A DNA stretch of 64,000 bases, from the NCBI GenBank assembly GCA_964371155.1, contig CAYJLI010000002.1:1-64000 (forward strand), in the 5' to 3' direction. The notes beneath the pieces were generated by a model that worked only from the letters and a program-made list of their open reading frames with translations, did not search any database and was not told the origin of the DNA. The position numbers and the translations under genes are program-made. Below, piece after piece: positions 51,727 to 61,320 of the stretch (the first letter of the stretch is position 1; every line of letters begins with the position of its first letter). The stretch is from CAYJEQ01 sp964371155. GTDB lineage: Bacteria > Bacillota > Clostridia > Oscillospirales > Ruminococcaceae.

Positions 51727-52908
51727 ATGAAAGAATACTTATTCACTTCTGAGTCGGTGACAGAAGGACATCCCGACAAAATTTGTGACCAAATTTCAGA
51801 TGCAGTACTCGATGCAATACTCGAAAAAGATCCATATGGTAGAGTAGCTTGTGAAACTACTTGTACCACAGGTATGGTATCTATAATGGGTGAGATATCA
51901 ACTACATGCTATGTTGATATAGCAAAAATTGCAAGAAATGTAATTACGGACATAGGGTACACAAGAGCTAAATACGGCTTTGATGGTGAAACTTGTGGTG
52001 TAATTACCACAATAGATGAACAATCTGCTGATATTGCTTTAGGTGTTGACAAATCGCTTGAAGCAAAAGAGAATGATAAACCTGAAGAATTCATCACAGG
52101 CGCTGGGGATCAGGGAATGATGTTTGGATTTGCTTGCGATGAAACTCCAGAGCTTATGCCAATGGCAATTTCACTTTCCCACAAGCTTGCAAAGAAGCTT
52201 GCAGAAGTTAGAAAAAATGAAACCTTACCATACTTAAGACCCGATGGTAAAACACAGGTAACTGTTAAATATATTAACGATAAGCCAGTGCGAATTGACA
52301 CTGTTGTAATCTCAAATCAACATGCACCGGATATTGCTACTCATAAACTCAGAGAAGATATACTTGAAAAGGTTATCAAGACAGTTATACCTGCTGAGCT
52401 ACTTGATGAAAACACAAAATATTTCATAAATCCAACTGGAAGATTTGTAGTAGGTGGCCCACAGGGTGACTCAGGTCTTACAGGTAGAAAAATAATTGTA
52501 GATACATACGGTGGATATGGTCGTCATGGCGGTGGTGCATTCTCTGGTAAGGATCCAACAAAGGTTGACCGAAGCGCCGCATACGCAGCAAGATATGTTG
52601 CGAAAAATATTGTTGCAGCGAAACTGGCAAGCAAATGCGAAGTACAGCTTGCATATGCAATAGGTGTAGCAAGCCCAGTTTCTATCAATGTAAATACATT
52701 TGGTACTGGTGTAGTTCCTGATGAAAAACTCGCAGAAGCTGTGAATAAAGTTTTTGATCTAAGACCTGCGGCAATAATCAAAGACCTTGACCTAAGAAAG
52801 CCCATATACAGAAAACTTGCAGCTTATGGCCACATGGGTCGTGAAGAATTAGGGGTGAAATGGGAAAACACAGATAGAACTGACAAACTCAGAGCGGCTT
52901 CACTTTAA
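51727..52908 (+). CDS. metK: S-adenosylmethionine synthetase
   Basis: A 393-residue enzyme making SAM from methionine and ATP. TSESVTEGHPDKICDQISD at the N-terminus, GAGDQGMMFGFACDETPE as the ATP/Met loop, GGRHGGGAFSGKDPTKVDRSAAYAARYVAKN as the third signature (in the form GYGRHGGGAFSGKD). The ATG at 51727 follows TTAGGAGGTAAAAAA. The frame extends into the terminator, which was rejected as start. Length normal. Confidence 0.97.
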   Translation: MKEYLFTSESVTEGHPDKICDQISDAVLDAILEKDPYGRVACETTCTTGMVSIMGEISTTCYVDIAKIARNVITDIGYTRAKYGFDGETCGVITTIDEQSADIALGVDKSLEAKENDKPEEFITGAGDQGMMFGFACDETPELMPMAISLSHKLAKKLAEVRKNETLPYLRPDGKTQVTVKYINDKPVRIDTVVISNQHAPDIATHKLREDILEKVIKTVIPAELLDENTKYFINPTGRFVVGGPQGDSGLTGRKIIVDTYGGYGRHGGGAFSGKDPTKVDRSAAYAARYVAKNIVAAKLASKCEVQLAYAIGVASPVSINVNTFGTGVVPDEKLAEAVNKVFDLRPAAIIKDLDLRKPIYRKLAAYGHMGREELGVKWENTDRTDKLRAASL

Positions 52909-52930
52909 TAAATCTATGTAGTAAATATTT

Positions 52931-52961
52931 TAAGGGAGTTATTGTTTTGATAACTCCCTTA
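52931..52961 (+). terminator. Terminator after metK
   Basis: TAAGGGAGTTAT and ATAACTCCCTTA, followed by TTTTAT. Confidence 0.8.
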
Positions 52962-53054
52962 TTTTATACACTAAAATTATTTTTGCAATAAATAGCCAAT
53001 CATATTACACTTAATAGATGAAGCTATAAAAAATATATAAAAGGTGGGAATAAT

Positions 53055-54116
53055 ATGAGGATTAATTTTAAATTACTGATAACAGTTTTAGCGATTGTAA
53101 TTTCATCGGCTCTTTTTGCATCTTGCAGTAGCGGTAATGAAACGGCTGTGGACGAAGGAAGCTATGCCGCCATCCAATATTCGCCAATGATGGAAGAAGC
53201 CGAAATCGAAATGATGGACAGTGCTGCAAATTATTCGAAAAGTGCTACAACAACTGCAGAATCCCTCGGTACAGATGCCATACAGAGTATAGAAATAACC
53301 CAGCCAGACAGAAAAATAATAAAAGATGTCTATTTAGAGCTTGAAACCAAAGATTATGAAAACGCATTATCTGAAATAAATATATTTGTAGAGCGTTTAG
53401 GTGGGTATATTCAAAGCAAGAGTACATATGGTGGAAGCAATTATAATGGCTATGACTATTACGAAAAGAACGCATATATAGTAGCAAAAATACCTGCCGA
53501 TAAACTTGATGAGTTTACAGGAGAAGTAGGGGAGTTATGCCATGTGGTTTCCTCCGAGGAAAGCGCACAGGATGTAACCGATAGATATTTTGACACTGCA
53601 CGAAGAATAGAGGTGCTTACAGCCGAAGAAGACACACTTCTTGAGCTACTCGTTCAATCCACCGATTTAAATCAAATAATAGCACTGCAGTCAAGACTCA
53701 GTGAAATACGCTATGAAATTGAAAGCCTTGAAGCCTCACTTAGAAATATTGACAATGCAGTTGCATATTCCACTGTTTCGATTTCACTAAACGAAGTGGT
53801 TGAATATGAAGAGATTGAGAAAGAACCTATAAGCTTTGCTGAAAGATTTGCTCAGTCATTTGAAAATGGAATAGATAATTTAGTTAATCTAACCGAAGAT
53901 TTTCTGCTGACTACCGTTGAAAGCGGCCCAGTCCTACTATTTATTGCGCTAATTGTTTTTGTAATTTATAAAATATTAAAATTCATAAGTAAAAAGATAA
54001 ATAAAAACAGAAAAAAATCACTGGGTACTTCTGCTAAAGATATTGTTTCAAGATTTGAGTCACTGAATGATAAAAAAAGCGAAACCGAAGAGAAATCAGA
54101 GAATGATATGAAGTAA
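53055..54116 (+). CDS. DUF4349 family lipoprotein
   Basis: A 353-residue membrane-attached lipoprotein with lipobox FASC (Cys24). The DUF4349 domain spans about residues 90-310: RKIIKDVYLELETKDYENAL, RLGGYIQSKSTYGGSN, the hallmark AQDVTDRYFDTARRIEVLTAEE, and a coiled stretch ILALQSRLSEIRYEIESLEASLRNIDN-like segment. A membrane helix at about residues 288-310 and a basic, charged tail follow. Domain role unknown; it is found in many Firmicutes and is thought to be an envelope protein. AAAGGTGGGAATAAT precedes the ATG. An AT-only hairpin (54128-54152) follows. Confidence 0.88.
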   Translation: MRINFKLLITVLAIVISSALFASCSSGNETAVDEGSYAAIQYSPMMEEAEIEMMDSAANYSKSATTTAESLGTDAIQSIEITQPDRKIIKDVYLELETKDYENALSEINIFVERLGGYIQSKSTYGGSNYNGYDYYEKNAYIVAKIPADKLDEFTGEVGELCHVVSSEESAQDVTDRYFDTARRIEVLTAEEDTLLELLVQSTDLNQIIALQSRLSEIRYEIESLEASLRNIDNAVAYSTVSISLNEVVEYEEIEKEPISFAERFAQSFENGIDNLVNLTEDFLLTTVESGPVLLFIALIVFVIYKILKFISKKINKNRKKSLGTSAKDIVSRFESLNDKKSETEEKSENDMK

Positions 54117-54198
54117 TCAATAAATTCTATAAAATAATATTTATTTTATAGGCAAAATACAGCATTTATACAAAGTTGAAATTAAGTTGCTTTTACAC

Positions 54199-54227
54199 TT
54201 GAAATTTATCATAATATATTGTAATAT
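54199..54227 (+). promoter_or_regulatory. Promoter of the purine operon leader
   Basis: TTGAAA at 54199-54204 and TAATAT at 54222-54227, spacer 17. Predicted start near 54234, giving a leader of about 200 bases. Confidence 0.5.
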
Positions 54228-54276
54228 GGGTATATATCACTTTCTGTCCGTAAGTCTTTGAAAGGAGTAGTGTACC

Positions 54277-54363
54277 ATGTATATTTTAGACAATTCTATA
54301 ACAAATAATTATTTACACTACAATTTTCTCAGTGCGGATAAATTAATAAAAATACGGGATTAG
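54277..54363 (+). CDS. Short leader ORF upstream of purE (28 residues)
   Basis: ATG at 54277 with AAAGGAG at 54261-54267 as a full ribosome binding site. The 28-residue product begins MYILDNSITNNYLHYNF and ends DKLIKIRD, with stop TAG at 54361. The stop is 9 bases before the terminator hairpin. The position between promoter and terminator is that of an attenuation leader peptide. It has no run of one codon, so which signal it would sense is unclear. It is also possible that it is a chance ORF. Confidence 0.45.
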   Translation: MYILDNSITNNYLHYNFLSADKLIKIRD

Positions 54364-54372
54364 TATATCCTA

Positions 54373-54410
54373 AATGAGGTTGCGCATTTTCCGCAACCTC
54401 ATTTTAATTT
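54373..54410 (+). terminator. Leader terminator before purE
   Basis: AATGAGGTTGCG and CGCAACCTCATT with a 7-base loop, followed by TTAATTTTT. It lies 23 bases before the purE ATG and downstream of the leader ORF, so it must be read through for pur expression. Confidence 0.8.
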
Positions 54411-54432
54411 TTAAAATTTGGAGGAATAAAAG

Positions 54433-54927
54433 ATGAACACAAAAAAAATTGCAATAGTTATGGGTAGCGATAGCGACTTGCCAGTATTAAAAGATGGCAT
54501 CAATTTACTAAAAGATTTAGGAATAGAAGTTACTGTGCATGTAATGTCCGCACATAGAACACCTGCACAAGCTTGTGCATTTTCTACTAATGCCAGAGAA
54601 AATGGATACGGTGTAATTATTGCTGCAGCTGGCAAGGCAGCGCATCTTGCTGGAGTGCTTGCGGCTCATACTACATTACCGGTAATCGGAGTTCCTGTTA
54701 AGTCTTCAACTTTAGATGGCCTTGATGCACTACTTTCAACCGTACAAATGCCAAATGGAGTGCCAGTAGCAACAGTTGCAATTAATGGTGCATACAATGC
54801 TGCACTGCTTGCAGTTCAAATGCTTGGTATCACAAACACAGAAGTTGCGGACAAGCTTAGTAACATGAAAAAAGAAATGGAAGCGGCTGTAATAGCTAAA
54901 GATAAAGCGATAGCTGACATGCTTTAA
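54433..54927 (+). CDS. purE: N5-carboxyaminoimidazole ribonucleotide mutase
   Basis: A 164-residue class I PurE. IVMGSDSDLPVLKDGINLL opens the protein with the conserved Ser-Asp; SAHRTPAQACAFSTNA and IIAAAGKAAHLAGVLAAHTTLPVIGVPV contain the substrate-binding loop, with GKAAHL in the active site. Length standard. It is the first gene of purEFMNHD. TTTGGAGGAATAAAAG precedes the ATG. Confidence 0.95.
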   Translation: MNTKKIAIVMGSDSDLPVLKDGINLLKDLGIEVTVHVMSAHRTPAQACAFSTNARENGYGVIIAAAGKAAHLAGVLAAHTTLPVIGVPVKSSTLDGLDALLSTVQMPNGVPVATVAINGAYNAALLAVQMLGITNTEVADKLSNMKKEMEAAVIAKDKAIADML

Positions 54928-54950
54928 TAGCTAAATAAAGGAGAATAACA

Positions 54951-56390
54951 ATGTTTGACAAGCTTCATGAAGAATGTGGTGTTTTCGGTATATACGACAC
55001 GACTAAAAAGACCGATGTAGCTGCGGCAGCTTACCTGGCACTATATGCACTTCAACACAGAGGGCAGGAGAGCTGTGGAATTGCTGTAAATGACAGCGGA
55101 ATAATTTCCATGGCTAAAGACATAGGTCTGGTTCCAGAAGTCTTTGATAAGGAAACACTTGAAAAGTTGGGCAAAGGTCATATAGCTGTGGGACATGTTA
55201 GATATGCAACCACGGGCTCAACAATAAGAACAAATGCACAGCCTTTACTCGTTCGCCATGTAAAAGGGCCGATGGTACTTGCACACAATGGAAATCTGAT
55301 AAATGCCGCACAAATAAGAAAAGAGCTTGAGCTTGAAGGGGCAATATTTCACTCTACAAATGATACTGAAGTAATTGCATATACAATAACAAAGTCAAGG
55401 CTTACATGTCCATCAATAGAAACCTCCGTTGAAAAAGCTATGTACGAAATTAAAGGTGCATTTTCTATTGTAGTTATGTCACCAACGAAGCTAATAGCTG
55501 CCAGAGATAAAAATGGCTTTAGACCTCTTTGCATAGGAAAGCTTGGGGATGCTTACATATTTACTTCCGAAACATGTGCATTAGATAGTTTAGGGGCAAC
55601 ATTTATAAGAGATGTCCTTCCCGGTGAGATTGTAATAGCGGACAAAGATGGACTTCGCTCAATTACAACGCATTGCAAGGAAAAAGGCAATGTATGTGTA
55701 TTTGAATATGTATATTTTGCTCGCCCTGACTCTGTGATAGACGGAGCAAGTGTGCATGAAGCAAGGCTAAGAGCCGGTAAGTATTTACATGAAGAATCCC
55801 CAGTTGATGCTGATGTTGTAATAGGTGTTCCCGATTCAGGACTTGATGCCGCACTCGGCTTTGCTAATGCTTCAGGCATACCATATGGAGTAGGTTTTAT
55901 AAAAAATAGATATATTGGTAGGACTTTTATACAAACAACCCAAGTACAGCGTGAAGCTTCTGTTAAAATAAAGCTAAATGCACTCGCAAATACTGTAAAT
56001 GGCAAAAGGGTAGTGCTAATAGATGACTCAATAGTAAGAGGTACTACAAGTGCTCGCATAGTTAGACTTTTAAGGGATGCAGGTGCTAAAGAAGTACATA
56101 TGAGAATATCTTCACCACCATTTGTAGCTCCATGCTTCTTTGGAACTGATATTGATAGCAAAGAGAATTTAATTGCATGTCAGATGAGTATAGAAGAAAT
56201 TGCAAAGCACATCGGTGCGGACACACTTGCATATTTAAGTATTGATGCAGTTAAAAAAATTGCTGATAAAGCAAGTAGTGATTTCTGTATAGGATGCTTT
56301 ACAGGTGAATATCCAATAGAAGTGCCTAAGGAGATGCCCAAAGATAAATTTGAGCAAAAAATTGAAATAGTAAATACAAGCAAAAAATAA
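54951..56390 (+). CDS. purF: Amidophosphoribosyltransferase
   Basis: A 479-residue glutamine PRPP amidotransferase, the committed step of purine synthesis. A short propeptide MFDKLHEE precedes the N-terminal nucleophile Cys9 of CGVFGIYD. The glutaminase half has RGQESCGIAV; the transferase half has the PRPP motif RVVLIDDSIVRGTTSARIV. Cysteines in APCFFG, IACQM and FCIGCF fit the 4Fe-4S type found in Bacillus. AAAGGAGAATAAC precedes the ATG. Confidence 0.96.
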   Translation: MFDKLHEECGVFGIYDTTKKTDVAAAAYLALYALQHRGQESCGIAVNDSGIISMAKDIGLVPEVFDKETLEKLGKGHIAVGHVRYATTGSTIRTNAQPLLVRHVKGPMVLAHNGNLINAAQIRKELELEGAIFHSTNDTEVIAYTITKSRLTCPSIETSVEKAMYEIKGAFSIVVMSPTKLIAARDKNGFRPLCIGKLGDAYIFTSETCALDSLGATFIRDVLPGEIVIADKDGLRSITTHCKEKGNVCVFEYVYFARPDSVIDGASVHEARLRAGKYLHEESPVDADVVIGVPDSGLDAALGFANASGIPYGVGFIKNRYIGRTFIQTTQVQREASVKIKLNALANTVNGKRVVLIDDSIVRGTTSARIVRLLRDAGAKEVHMRISSPPFVAPCFFGTDIDSKENLIACQMSIEEIAKHIGADTLAYLSIDAVKKIADKASSDFCIGCFTGEYPIEVPKEMPKDKFEQKIEIVNTSKK

Positions 56391-56407
56391 AATAGGGGCG
56401 TGTAATT

Positions 56408-57442
56408 ATGGAAAAGAGTTTTAGCGATAGCTATAAAGAAGCAGGTGTTGATGTAACTGCTGGATATAAAGCCGTTGAGCTTATGAAGAAACATGTAGCA
56501 AAAACAATGATACCCGGTGTACTCGATGGAATCGGCGGATTTGGCGGAATGTTTGAGCTTGATTTAAACGGAATAGAGAGGCCAGTGCTTGTGTCGGGCA
56601 CGGATGGTGTTGGCACAAAGCTAAAGCTTGCATTTTTAACCGATAAGCACACCACCGTAGGAATAGACTGCGTGGCAATGTGTGTAAATGATATTGTTTG
56701 TTGTGGTGCAAAGCCACTGGTTTTCTTAGATTACATAGCAGTGGGCAAAAATTTCCCTGAAAAAATCGCTAACATTGTTTCTGGGATAGCAGAAGGCTGT
56801 GTTCAGGCTGGATGTGCTCTTGTCGGCGGTGAAACTGCTGAAATGCCTGGATTATATGAAGAGGATGAATATGACCTTGCAGGATTTTCTGTTGGAGTAG
56901 TGGATAAATCTAAAATCGTAGATAAAAACACAGTTAAGTCAGGTGATGTGCTGATAGGCTTAGCTTCATCCGGAGTTCATTCTAATGGTTTTTCATTAGT
57001 GAGAAAAGTTTTTGATGTAGAAAATGCTGACCTTAATAAACATTTTGATGAACTTGGCTGCACACTAGGCGAAGAGCTCATGAAACCAACTAAAATTTAT
57101 GTAAAATCTTTACTTAAACTTCTTGAAAGCGTAAAAGTAAAGAGTATTTCACATATTACTGGTGGTGGCTTCTATGAAAATATTCCAAGAGCACTTCCCG
57201 AAGGTGTAAAAGCAGTTATAAACAATAATTCTTTCCCTGTATTACCAATATTTAAACTCATAGCCGAAAGAGGAAATATACCTGAAAGGGATATGTTTAA
57301 TACATTTAATATGGGAATTGGTATGTGTATAGCAGTTGCTGAAGAAGATAGTGAAAGAGCTTTAAGCATACTGAATGAAGTCGGTGAAAATGCTTATGTT
57401 ATAGGCAGTGTAAAAGAGGGTAGTGGCATAGATTTTATCTAA
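56408..57442 (+). CDS. purM: Phosphoribosylformylglycinamidine cyclo-ligase
   Basis: A 344-residue AIR synthase. SYKEAGVDVTAGYKAVELMK opens the protein; LVSGTDGVGTKLKLAF, GIDCVAMCVNDIVCCGAKPLVFLDYIA and VGGETAEMPGLYEEDEYDLAGF are the family's metal/nucleotide blocks; ISHITGGGFYENIPRALP follows. Length normal. AGGGGCGTG precedes the start. Co-transcribed with purF and purN. Confidence 0.95.
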   Translation: MEKSFSDSYKEAGVDVTAGYKAVELMKKHVAKTMIPGVLDGIGGFGGMFELDLNGIERPVLVSGTDGVGTKLKLAFLTDKHTTVGIDCVAMCVNDIVCCGAKPLVFLDYIAVGKNFPEKIANIVSGIAEGCVQAGCALVGGETAEMPGLYEEDEYDLAGFSVGVVDKSKIVDKNTVKSGDVLIGLASSGVHSNGFSLVRKVFDVENADLNKHFDELGCTLGEELMKPTKIYVKSLLKLLESVKVKSISHITGGGFYENIPRALPEGVKAVINNNSFPVLPIFKLIAERGNIPERDMFNTFNMGIGMCIAVAEEDSERALSILNEVGENAYVIGSVKEGSGIDFI

Positions 57443-57459
57443 GTCAGGTGGAATTATAT

Positions 57460-58053
57460 ATGAAAAATATTGCTGTTTTAGTTTCGGGTGGCGGAACAAA
57501 TCTACAAGCACTTATCGATGCACAAAATTCTGGGGTTATTATTAGTGGCAGAATTAAACTGGTTATATCATCTAAAGAGGGTGTTTTTGCACTCGAAAGG
57601 GCTAAGAATCACGATATTAAATCCATGGTTATATCAAAAAAGAGCTTTGCTTCTATAAACGATTATGATAACGCCATGCAAAAAGCTTTAAATGATAGTG
57701 GGATAGATTTAATTGTTTTAGCAGGATTTCTGAATATACTGCCTAATACACTCACTGAGCAGTATGCAAATAGAATCATTAATATTCACCCATCACTTAT
57801 ACCATCATTTTGTGGCGAAGGCTTTCATGGGCTTAAAGTACATGAAGAAGCATTAAAGTATGGCGTAAAGATAACAGGCGCTACCGCACATTTTGTAAAT
57901 GAAATTGTAGATGGTGGTAAAATTATAATGCAAAAAGCTGTTGAAATATTTCATGATGATACAGCTGAAATATTACAACGCCGTGTAATGGAAGAAGCCG
58001 AGTGGGAGATACTACCCAAGGCTGTTGAATATGTGTGTAGTAACTTAAAATAG
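57460..58053 (+). CDS. purN: Phosphoribosylglycinamide formyltransferase (PurN)
   Basis: A 197-residue enzyme using 10-formyl-THF. The ATG at 57460 has AGGTGG upstream; GTG 57448 is less likely. VLVSGGGTNLQALID opens the fold; LAGFLNILP, NIHPSLIPSF, and HEEALKYGVKITGATAHFVNEIVDGG include the active-site Asn and His and the TGAT loop. Length normal. Confidence 0.94.
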   Translation: MKNIAVLVSGGGTNLQALIDAQNSGVIISGRIKLVISSKEGVFALERAKNHDIKSMVISKKSFASINDYDNAMQKALNDSGIDLIVLAGFLNILPNTLTEQYANRIINIHPSLIPSFCGEGFHGLKVHEEALKYGVKITGATAHFVNEIVDGGKIIMQKAVEIFHDDTAEILQRRVMEEAEWEILPKAVEYVCSNLK

Positions 58054-58070
58054 AAAGGTGGGCTATTGCT

Positions 58071-59618
58071 TTGAAAAGGAGAGCTTTACTGAGTGTTTCC
58101 GATAAAACAGGGATTTATGAGTTTGCAAAATCCTTATATGAGCTTGATTATGAGCTTGTGTCCACAGGTGGCACGGAAAAATACCTGAAAGAAATGGGAC
58201 TGAGTGTTACAAATATCAGCGAGGTAACAAATTTCCCTGAGTGTCTTGATGGTAGAGTAAAAACTTTGCATCCAAATGTGCATGCAGGAATACTTGCAAT
58301 TAGGGATAATGCAGAACACATGGCACAAATAAATAATCTTGGTATTGGGTTAATAGATATTGTTGCAATAAACTTATATCCATTTAAGCAAACTATTCTT
58401 AAAGAGAATGTAGAGCTTCATGATGCAATTGAAAATATTGACATCGGTGGCCCTACAATGCTTCGTGCCGCTGCTAAAAACTGGCAGGATGTTGCAGTAG
58501 TTATTGACCCAAATGATTATACAAATGTTATTGATGCACTTAAAAATGATGCACTTACAAGTGAGATGAAATTTTCTCTATCGGCAAAAGTTTTTGAGCA
58601 TACAGCTGCATATGATGCACTCATTGCAAACTACATGAGAAAGCAATCGGGAGAAGGAATGCTTCCAGATAAACTCACACTAACTTATGAGAAAGTGCAA
58701 GATATGCGTTATGGCGAAAACCCACACCAAGCTGCAGCATTTTATAAGGAAGTAAGCAGGGAAAATGGCAATCTTACCACTGCTAAACAGCTCCATGGCA
58801 AAGAACTTTCCTTCAATAATATTAACGACGCCTCAAGTGCAGTAGATATTATTAAAGAAATAGGAGATGCCGTTCCGGTAGCAGTAGCAGTTAAACATAC
58901 AAACCCTTGTGGAGTAGGTAAAGGCGATGACCTTTACACTGCGTATATGAATGCCTATCAAAGCGATCCTGTATCAATTTTTGGAGGAATAGTGGCTGTT
59001 AATCGCACTATTGATGCCAAAACAGCAGAGGAAATGGGAAAATTATTCTTAGAAATAATCATTGCTCCCGATTTTGATGATGATGCTTTAGAATTATTAA
59101 AATCTAAGAAAAATATAAGGCTTTTACAAATTGAAAATATCACAAAGACTCCGAATGAAGCCTCTACAGACATGAAAAAAGTTGTCGGTGGGCTGCTATA
59201 CCAACAAATAAACACTAAATTGTATGATGAATGTGACCTAAAGGTAGTAACAAAGCGTTCTCCTACTGAGGATGAAATGCAAAACCTCATTTTCGGTATG
59301 CAAATAGTAAAAAATGTTAAATCAAATGCAATAGTCCTCACAAAGGATAATCGCACTGTGGGAGTAGGCCCTGGACAAACCAACAGAGTTACTGCACTCG
59401 ATTTAGCAATTAATTATGCCAAAGAAAACGCAAAAGGTGCAGTTATGGCATCGGATGCCTTTATACCTTTTGCTGATTGTGTTGAGCTTGCTGCAAAACA
59501 TGGGATAACTGCTATTATTCAGCCTGGTGGCTCAGTTCGTGATGAAGATAGTATAAATGCATGTGATGAAGCAAATATTGCAATGGTGTTTACCGGAACA
59601 AGACATTTTAAACATTAA
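58071..59618 (+). CDS. purH: Bifunctional AICAR transformylase/IMP cyclohydrolase
   Basis: A 515-residue bifunctional enzyme making IMP. The N-terminal MGS-like cyclohydrolase part begins ALLSVSDKTGIYEFAKSL and contains LDGRVKTLHPNVHAGIL. The C-terminal transformylase has RYGENPHQAAAFY, VAVKHTNPCGVG and the ending AIIQPGGSVRDEDSI. The start is TTG at 58071, with AAAGGTGGG upstream. Length normal. Confidence 0.95.
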   Translation: MKRRALLSVSDKTGIYEFAKSLYELDYELVSTGGTEKYLKEMGLSVTNISEVTNFPECLDGRVKTLHPNVHAGILAIRDNAEHMAQINNLGIGLIDIVAINLYPFKQTILKENVELHDAIENIDIGGPTMLRAAAKNWQDVAVVIDPNDYTNVIDALKNDALTSEMKFSLSAKVFEHTAAYDALIANYMRKQSGEGMLPDKLTLTYEKVQDMRYGENPHQAAAFYKEVSRENGNLTTAKQLHGKELSFNNINDASSAVDIIKEIGDAVPVAVAVKHTNPCGVGKGDDLYTAYMNAYQSDPVSIFGGIVAVNRTIDAKTAEEMGKLFLEIIIAPDFDDDALELLKSKKNIRLLQIENITKTPNEASTDMKKVVGGLLYQQINTKLYDECDLKVVTKRSPTEDEMQNLIFGMQIVKNVKSNAIVLTKDNRTVGVGPGQTNRVTALDLAINYAKENAKGAVMASDAFIPFADCVELAAKHGITAIIQPGGSVRDEDSINACDEANIAMVFTGTRHFKH

Positions 59619-59630
59619 ACGGAGGTTTTT

Positions 59631-60908
59631 ATGAAGATATTAGTAGTAGGCTCCGGTGGCAGGGAACATACCATAGTGCGCAAGTTAAAAGAAAGCAAGC
59701 GCGGGGTTGAGCTTTTCTGTGCACCGGGAAATGCAGGTATTTCTATGGATGCAACCTGTGTTGATATTGCCGCAAAGGATATTGATGGGATAGTTAAATT
59801 TTCAGTTGACAATAAAATTGAATTAGTTGTGGTGGCACCCGATGATCCACTTGTCTTAGGCATGGTGGATGCACTGGAGGCTATGGGAATTATGACATTT
59901 GGCCCTAATAAAGCTGCTGCTGCAATAGAAGGAAGCAAGGTTTTTTCAAAAGACTTAATGAAAAAATATAATATTCCTACAGCGATGTATGAAGTTTTTG
60001 ATGAATACCAAAAAGCAATTTCATATGTTAAAAAGCAAAAAAACTATCCATTGGTAATTAAAGCTGATGGCTTGGCACTTGGTAAAGGTGTAATTATTGC
60101 AGAAAACTTTAAAATGGCTGAACTTGCTATTAAATCAATAATGCAGGATAAAGCATTTGGAGAAAGTGGCAATAGCATAGTTATTGAAGAATTTCTAACA
60201 GGCCCCGAAGTCTCCGTACTCGCTTTTACTGATGGCAAGACACTTGTCCCAATGATCTCCTCTATGGATCATAAAAGAGCATTTGACGATGATAAAGGCC
60301 TAAATACAGGCGGAATGGGAACCATTGCACCTAATCCATGCTACAACAGTGCACATCAAAAAGAAGCTATGGAAAAAATCTTCATCCCAACCATTAAGGC
60401 TATGGAAAAAGAGGGTAGGCCATTTAAAGGCTGCTTATACTTTGGGCTTATGCTAACTCCAAAAGGCGTATATGTAATTGAATATAATTGCCGTTTCGGA
60501 GATCCTGAAACACAGGTAGTTTTACCACTACTCAAAACCGATTTAGTTGAAATTATTGAGCACATACATAGGGAGGAGCTTAATAAAATCAATATCGAAT
60601 GGGCTGATGATGCGGCGGCTTGTATAATTATGGCGAGTGGAGGATATCCATCTGCATATGAAAAAGGGTTACCGATAATGGGGCTTGATAGAAGTGGGCA
60701 GATCGATGAAGCAACCGTAATCCATGCTGGGACTAAGTTTATTGAAAATGAATTTTGTACAAATGGTGGTAGAGTGCTTGGAGTGTGTGCTACTGGTGCT
60801 ACTTTAAAAGATGCACTTAGTAAATCTTATTCAGCTTGTAAGAAGATTAAGTTTGAAGGCGCATTCTATCGTTCAGATATTGGAAAGAAAGCGCTTAAAA
60901 CAAAGTAA
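59631..60908 (+). CDS. purD: Phosphoribosylamine-glycine ligase
   Basis: A 425-residue ATP-grasp enzyme. ILVVGSGGREHTIVRKLKES opens the protein; VIKADGLALGKGVIIAE is the ATP-binding strand; EFLTGPEVSVLAFTDG and EYNCRFGDPETQVVLPLL complete the grasp site. It is the last gene of the pur operon. CGGAGGTTTTT precedes the ATG. Terminator about 70 bases downstream. Confidence 0.96.
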   Translation: MKILVVGSGGREHTIVRKLKESKRGVELFCAPGNAGISMDATCVDIAAKDIDGIVKFSVDNKIELVVVAPDDPLVLGMVDALEAMGIMTFGPNKAAAAIEGSKVFSKDLMKKYNIPTAMYEVFDEYQKAISYVKKQKNYPLVIKADGLALGKGVIIAENFKMAELAIKSIMQDKAFGESGNSIVIEEFLTGPEVSVLAFTDGKTLVPMISSMDHKRAFDDDKGLNTGGMGTIAPNPCYNSAHQKEAMEKIFIPTIKAMEKEGRPFKGCLYFGLMLTPKGVYVIEYNCRFGDPETQVVLPLLKTDLVEIIEHIHREELNKINIEWADDAAACIIMASGGYPSAYEKGLPIMGLDRSGQIDEATVIHAGTKFIENEFCTNGGRVLGVCATGATLKDALSKSYSACKKIKFEGAFYRSDIGKKALKTK

Positions 60909-60977
60909 TTTTCTTATACATAAAAACTCGGCTAAAATAACTGTTTATATTAACTTATAATTATAAATAATATAGTA

Positions 60978-61013
60978 AAGACACGAAAAGTAATATGTTT
61001 TTCGTGTCTTTTA
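60978..61013 (+). terminator. Terminator of the purine operon
   Basis: AAAGACACGAAAA and TTTTCGTGTCTTT around an 8 to 9-base loop. Confidence 0.8.
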
Positions 61014-61320
61014 TCATATGTAGAATTAATGGGAGAATTATTTTAAATATGATATCTCTTAAGATTATATAATAAATATAAAAATAAATTTTAATTTCCT
61101 ATCCATTCATTAGGAGTGTAATAAGATATAAAATGTATTACACATCCATCTTTGGTATTGATTATAACCTCCATAAAGTAATTCTTAGTAAATATTATAT
61201 ACTGCCTACATTTTGCTTATTTTTAACCGATGCTTTTCCCTATAGGATTGATATATACTTTAGTTACAGGGTAAGAAGCAAAAAAATAAATCAACAGCCC
61301 TAATAGAAAGGAGAACTATT
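61014..61320. other. AT-rich gap between the pur operon and the repeat protein gene
   Basis: 307 bases with no supportable gene. A 56-codon plus-strand ORF (61133-61303) has its GGAG site too far upstream and a composition like translated AT-rich noncoding sequence. The ribosome binding site of the next gene, GAAAGGAG, is at 61307-61314. No clear promoter was recognised. Confidence 0.5.

Noticed and set aside
54234..54370. Purine-type riboswitch before purE
   Set aside because: The conserved loop-loop pattern of guanine/adenine riboswitches is not present.
55553..56161. Minus-strand 202-codon ORF inside purF
   Set aside because: Antisense shadow of purF, biased by purF codon usage.
61133..61303. 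56-codon ORF upstream of the secreted repeat protein
   Set aside because: GGAG is about 15 bases from the ATG, composition is Phe/Tyr/Ile-rich as in translated AT-rich DNA, and it ends just before the real ribosome binding site.
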